From: a bacterium
Lineage (GTDB): Bacteria > AUK180
DNA: 64,000 nucleotides
Direction: 5' to 3'
Assembly: GCA_023144005.1 (NCBI GenBank)
Contig: JAGLGN010000001.1
Coordinates: 62,001-126,000, forward strand
The notes under the pieces are model-generated. The model was not told the DNA's origin. It saw nothing but the letters and a program-made list of their open reading frames with translations, and did no database searches. The stretch's first letter is position 1, and each line of letters starts with the position of its first letter. The position numbers and the translations under genes are program-made. This document shows, piece after piece, positions 60,243-64,000 of this stretch.

Positions 60243-60715
60243 CAAGTATCCTTCCTACATCTGAACAAAGTAAACATTCCCCAAAAAAGAAGAGCTGCGA
60301 TGAAGGGAAGCGAATACAATTCAAGCCCCTCAGATGAAAATATCACAACTCCGGCGACTACAGATATTAAACCCGAGATGATTCTACCCATTTTGCCGGT
60401 GGGGAAAGATTCTCCGCGAGTTGTTCTACCGGTTCTGAATACTGGAATTATTCCCAGAAACGGCTTCAGATTCTCAGTTTTTTTCCGGTCTTTTGTCCTA
60501 AGTGAGAACTCATGCCCACAAAGGCCGATCAGAAAAATGGAAATTGAAACGAAATAGTACTCCGAAGAAGAATGGACTCCGAGCAACAATGAATAGCCCA
60601 ACATCATTTCTCCCAAAGCAATAAGGAACAGATACCCGGAATGCGACCTAAAATAATGCCTGAATCTCAAAAGAGAGTCGACAATTAGGATGAGACCGAG
60701 TATCTTGTATGTCAT
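60242..60715 (-). CDS. Small polytopic membrane protein of unknown function
   Basis: A 157-residue protein with about four membrane helices (1-13, 28-46, 52-72, 112-150). Between helices 3 and 4 is a basic loop (RTKDRKKTENLK). It is encoded between the Cys-tailed lipoprotein and a hybrid kinase and is coupled to both. It could link the lipoprotein signal to the kinase; this is inference from gene order. Confidence 0.6.
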   Translation of the reverse strand: MTYKILGLILIVDSLLRFRHYFRSHSGYLFLIALGEMMLGYSLLLGVHSSSEYYFVSISIFLIGLCGHEFSLRTKDRKKTENLKPFLGIIPVFRTGRTTRGESFPTGKMGRIISGLISVVAGVVIFSSEGLELYSLPFIAALLFWGMFTLFRCRKDT

Positions 60716-61479
60716 TAATTAACCGGTTCGGGACAAAGAATAATACAGAGAAGTATGCACCCGCCAATATTATATGTCGTGAGGGTACAGATAGCTGTAC
60801 AGGCGGTTCTGCAACCCATGGCGTCGATATCATAAGCGGCCAGAGCCTCCAAATAACTCTCCACAAGATACTCCGGTAGATATATACCCGCGCCGGGATT
60901 CAGGATGCGCCATTCGGCAAGTTCAAGAAAGGCAAGAATTTCTTCCTGCTGATGCTCTGTTGCGATCCAAGCGGTGGTATGCGGAAGAAGATCATTTATT
61001 AACTTCTGCCTTGCCGCCTCAGAATTCCCCGATTCCAGCATCCTGGCAACCACCTCTATTTTCTTACGGTAAGGTTTTTTCAGATGCTCGTTTGTAAAGG
61101 AAAAATATCCCATTTCAATGAAACCAAGAAGGTCGTTGAGTAAATCAACGGCCTCTGGTTGTGCAGGAGATAGCGTGTATTCATCCTCGTTAATATCCTC
61201 GCAGCAGTCATTCCCTTCTGGATCAAAGATGATTATTCCGGCATCGCTTTGTTCACCTGTCGTGGAAGACAATTCTATTTCAGGAACTGCTCGGTAACAT
61301 ATGTCAATGTATGCGGAATCGATCTCAGGATCGCTGTTCAGAGATTTAACGGCAGATGATTGATATATCCCAGTAGGGCTTAAGGGCATCTCCTCCCCTT
61401 GCCTGTCCGAACAGCTCAAAATCAGAATTGCAAATAAAACAAAGAGAACAAACTTTTTTAAGCAAAAAATACTTTTCAT
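60715..61479 (-). CDS. Lipoprotein with a symmetric Cys-rich hydrophobic tail
   Basis: A 254-residue protein with a lipobox (LILSC, Cys about 23). The middle is mainly helical and acidic. The last 35 residues hold six Cys in the order Cx3Cx3C-x9-Cx3Cx3C (CRTACTAIC and CILLCIILC) in a hydrophobic setting, ending CPEPVN. This looks like two short helices with Cys on one face, as in helical-hairpin peptides joined by disulfides. GGAGG precedes the ATG. No family recognised. Confidence 0.6.
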   Translation of the reverse strand: MKSIFCLKKFVLFVLFAILILSCSDRQGEEMPLSPTGIYQSSAVKSLNSDPEIDSAYIDICYRAVPEIELSSTTGEQSDAGIIIFDPEGNDCCEDINEDEYTLSPAQPEAVDLLNDLLGFIEMGYFSFTNEHLKKPYRKKIEVVARMLESGNSEAARQKLINDLLPHTTAWIATEHQQEEILAFLELAEWRILNPGAGIYLPEYLVESYLEALAAYDIDAMGCRTACTAICTLTTYNIGGCILLCIILCPEPVN

Positions 61480-61501
61480 AAATCCTCCAAAATATCGGTT
61501 A

Positions 61502-63286
61502 TCAATTATCTTTCGTTACTTTCAGTATTATCCTTAGTCCGGAAGGTGACATCCTCTCGAATTCCATTCTGATCCCGTTGATGCGGAATAGATTTCGACA
61601 GAATGCCAGGCCAGTAGCTTGCAGAAGGTCCTTTTCATCCTTCATACTTTTTTCTATTGAAAATAAATCCGCAAGCTCATTGTAATTTTCAATTGGCGCG
61701 TTCCATGCGGGTAGTTCTATACAGATACCGGAACAATTTCCCACTTTGTCGATGGCGATACTAATCTCAGTTCTTTCTGAAAAAGCTCCGAGATTCAGCA
61801 CTGCAATTTCAAGAAGCGTGGCAAACGCCTGTAAAAAATACTCAGGATCCAAACTTACATCCACAGGCGACATAGCATTGCAGTTGATGACAATATTTTT
61901 CTTCTCCAGGGCATCTCTGTTGTCCTCCACAACCTTGTTCACAAGTGTTGGAAGGTTAATTTTTATGCGTGATATCTCGTATGTAGCAATAGTTCTACGG
62001 ACACTTTCTGCTTTGCTTCGCATCTTAGAGAGCGAATGTTTGATATTTTCCCTTATCTCGACTTTATTTTCTCCATTTTCCAATAATTCCATGTTGAGTT
62101 CTACCATTGTGATGAAGTTTGCGAAAATATCCACCATTACCGAAACGATCTTTTCGATTCTTATTTCACAGCTCATATCACCATTAGAATCTCTCATCGA
62201 ACCGTTAACCAAGTTCACGGCAACAATAATTTCAAGTTCTTTTCCGGTTTCAAGTCTCGCAAGATGGATATGAGATTGGAATAATTTGCCGCTGAAAGCC
62301 GTGAATTTTGAAGTAAAATTCACATATGGGACCAGAGAGTCCGTCCGGACAAACTCCTGAAAATATCTTTTGCCTTTCTCGTCCAGAAGGGCGAGTAAGT
62401 CTCCCTCTATATTAATAGAAGACGACCATAACACATGTCCTTGAACATCCACCCGAAAGGTCCTGTCAGCAATTCGGGATAATCTCTGAATCATCTCTTC
62501 ATTCTCTTTGACGGATACTCTAAGTTTCTTTCGAAGCAGAAACAATCCTCCGCCGAGGAATTGAATCAAAATAAGTAAGAATAAAGCGATGCCTAATGAA
62601 GTGTTTTTCCAGAAAACCGCCCTTGAATACCTCAGCACCTTGTCGGGATAAAGGGAGATCTGAAATACCAGTTCACTTGAGATAAGCTGAGCTTCATATC
62701 CGTATTCAATAGGAAAGAATCTCTTTTCGGTTATCTGTTGGGAAATATATTCCCAGTCCTCAGTCCTTACTTCAAGGGGCATATCTTTTCGAAACCTTAT
62801 CCCGGTTTCGAAAAGTTCTTCAGGGTCCACGACGAATGCAATGTGGTTGCGCTCCTGAACAGCCATACTTATTATTAGATACTTGCGGCCTTGCCACGAG
62901 GTGAAAAACGAGCTGCTTTTCGGCTCTATTGATCCGAGCACCTCTTCTGAGAACAATTCATCATTCCCTGAAACAAAGATAAGGCCGGCCGAAGATAAAT
63001 ACACCGCGCGAAGAAAGCTGTATCTGGAATGTAATAGCCGCTCCGCCACATCAATCTGCTGAGGGGATCTTTTGAATGTCGAAAGCAGCACTTCTGTAGC
63101 AGACCTTGTAAACCCCTCAAGCTCCTTTTTCATGTGAGCTATTTCACTTTTTGCATATTTCGCATTCACTCTTTTAATATAGGATTGCTCTTTATAAGTT
63201 GATTGAAAATAAAGAAATATGAACCATAAGAAAGCAGCAAGAATAATAAAAAGCACATTTTTAAGGGAGATTTCACTATACTTCAT
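61502..63286 (-). CDS. Membrane histidine-kinase homologue, apparently catalytically dead
   Basis: A 594-residue protein with two membrane helices (about 9-26 and 232-252) around a periplasmic sensor domain of about 205 residues. The cytoplasmic part has the outline of a HisKA-HATPase kinase. The H-box place reads SVMVDIFANFITMV with no His, the N box reads FATLLEIAVLN with no essential Asn in place, and the DxGxG G1 motif is missing. It probably works as a scaffold or signal receiver for a real kinase nearby. AAGGAG precedes the ATG. Confidence 0.75.
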   Translation of the reverse strand: MKYSEISLKNVLFIILAAFLWFIFLYFQSTYKEQSYIKRVNAKYAKSEIAHMKKELEGFTRSATEVLLSTFKRSPQQIDVAERLLHSRYSFLRAVYLSSAGLIFVSGNDELFSEEVLGSIEPKSSSFFTSWQGRKYLIISMAVQERNHIAFVVDPEELFETGIRFRKDMPLEVRTEDWEYISQQITEKRFFPIEYGYEAQLISSELVFQISLYPDKVLRYSRAVFWKNTSLGIALFLLILIQFLGGGLFLLRKKLRVSVKENEEMIQRLSRIADRTFRVDVQGHVLWSSSINIEGDLLALLDEKGKRYFQEFVRTDSLVPYVNFTSKFTAFSGKLFQSHIHLARLETGKELEIIVAVNLVNGSMRDSNGDMSCEIRIEKIVSVMVDIFANFITMVELNMELLENGENKVEIRENIKHSLSKMRSKAESVRRTIATYEISRIKINLPTLVNKVVEDNRDALEKKNIVINCNAMSPVDVSLDPEYFLQAFATLLEIAVLNLGAFSERTEISIAIDKVGNCSGICIELPAWNAPIENYNELADLFSIEKSMKDEKDLLQATGLAFCRNLFRINGIRMEFERMSPSGLRIILKVTKDN

Positions 63287-63295
63287 TTATTACTC

Positions 63296-63331
63296 CTTGT
63301 ATAGTATAGTATTTATCCTTTGATAAATCAA
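63296..63331 (-). promoter_or_regulatory. Sigma-70-type promoter of the 58.5-63.3 kb operon
   Basis: On the minus strand TTGATT (63331-63326), a 17-bp spacer and TATACT (63308-63303). Sixteen bases separate the -10 box from the ATG at 63286, and AAGGAG stands in between. The leader would be about 10 nt with the Shine-Dalgarno site at its very 5' end. Confidence 0.55.
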
Positions 63332-63451
63332 TTTCTCAACTATAAAGATACCATTATTGATTTTTCTGCAAGGGAAGGAGTTGTACCGCAATTAAGAGAA
63401 ACTGTGATTGCTGTTTCCCGTATTTCTCCAGTACCGGTGTGGTGCGAAGTA

Positions 63452-64000
63452 CTAATTGCTCTCAAGCACCCTTCGGATCGTTTCTAAGAAATTATTGATC
63501 TCAAAGGGTTTTTGAAGAAATATGACGTCTTTGTCGAGAATACCCTCGTGAGCTATTATGTTCTCTGTATATCCTGACATAAAAATCACTTTGATATCTG
63601 GGAAGATCTTCTGGATCTCTACTGATGCCTCCTTCCCATTCAATGCTCCGGGGAGCATAATATCTGAAACGAGCAAGTCAACTTGTTTGTTGTACTCCTG
63701 GCAAAGAGTGACGCCTTTTTCGCCGCTTGAAGCTTCAAGAACATTATAGCCGAACTTCTTCAATATCTTTACGCTGGAATCCCTGAGTAATTCCTCATCC
63801 TCGATAACAAGCACGGTCTCACTCCCTTTCAGTATCTTCTTTCCCTGATGATCTTCTTTTACCGAAATGGCTTTCTTGCCGCATTGAGGCAAGTATATAT
63901 TGAAGGTGCTGCCTTCTCCCGACTCACTATTAACAAAAATATGCCCTCTGCTCTGTTTGATTATCCCATAAACCGTGGCCAGGCCCAGGCCGGTCCCCAG
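63452..64000 (-). CDS. Hybrid histidine kinase, C-terminal end (partial)
   Basis: The frame is open to the right edge. The first visible residues, LGTGLGLATVYGIIKQSRGHI, are the G2 box and end of a HATPase domain. A receiver follows (about 120 residues): IEDEELLRDS, phosphoacceptor Asp in LLVSDIMLPG and FLQKPFEI. It is therefore the end of a hybrid kinase whose sensor lies outside the window. It is the third hybrid kinase within about 10 kb. Confidence 0.9.
   Translation of the reverse strand: MGTGLGLATVYGIIKQSRGHIFVNSESGEGSTFNIYLPQCGKKAISVKEDHQGKKILKGSETVLVIEDEELLRDSSVKILKKFGYNVLEASSGEKGVTLCQEYNKQVDLLVSDIMLPGALNGKEASVEIQKIFPDIKVIFMSGYTENIIAHEGILDKDVIFLQKPFEINNFLETIRRVLESN

Overview
The window (about 43% GC by eye) is almost fully coding and looks like chromosomal DNA of a diderm (Gram-negative-type), piliated bacterium. 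It encodes an LptD-like outer-membrane protein, several lipoproteins with lipoboxes, OMP-like barrels, GmhA (heptose pathway), PilB and PilT ATPases and many two-component proteins. The large (Alu-containing) SRP RNA just upstream of dnaX-ybaB-recR recalls the scr-dnaX order of Bacillus, while lptD and gmhA argue for an outer membrane. I cannot name the phylum from the sequence; a deep-branching or candidate phylum is my guess.

Layout. 1-8.0 kb: the end of a PLP-dependent enzyme gene, then a leftward operon lptD / dCMP deaminase / propeller lipoprotein / membrane protein / nitroreductase / DUF364. 8.1-18.7 kb: one long rightward operon with overlapping or nearly abutting genes (GH57 branching enzyme, ABC exporter, membrane and TPR proteins, M18 aminopeptidase, PilB, lipoprotein, DUF5683-like protein) ending in a fusion of an SbcD/Mre11-type phosphoesterase to a UvrC/Cho-type GIY-YIG nuclease. 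18.8-42.6 kb: leftward genes, mostly housekeeping: a hypothetical gene, class II aldolase, LysM protein, dprA, topA, secA, a sugar nucleotidyltransferase fusion, SPOR protein, M20 peptidase, SRP RNA, dnaX-ybaB-recR, an RsbU/RsbV-like pair, epimerase, gmhA and two tRNAs. 43.0-51.6 kb: a signalling and pilus cluster (histidine kinase, degenerate GspE-like protein, PilT, CheY-like receiver, HD-domain protein, NtrC-type regulator), bracketed by two direct copies of a structured intergenic repeat. 52.3-64 kb: a barrel protein, CheD, a 1601-residue multi-PAS/GAF hybrid kinase, then a leftward group with a hybrid kinase, a Cys-rich-tailed lipoprotein, an apparently dead kinase homologue and the end of another hybrid kinase.

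Three observations stand out. (1) The SbcD-UvrC/Cho fusion keeps the metal ligands of the first part and the GIY-YIG residues and four Fe-S-type cysteines of the second. (2) At least five genes have a sigma-70-type promoter (TTGNNN, 16-17 bp, TATAAT or TAAAAT) whose -10 box ends only 5-6 nt before ATG with no Shine-Dalgarno sequence, so they should give leaderless mRNAs, while genes inside operons use clear Shine-Dalgarno sites. (3) A gene at 16265 seems to start at ATT or to be reached by a dnaX-like -1 frameshift.

No CRISPR array, insertion sequence, integrase or rRNA was seen, and I found no convincing rho-independent terminator with a U-tract.
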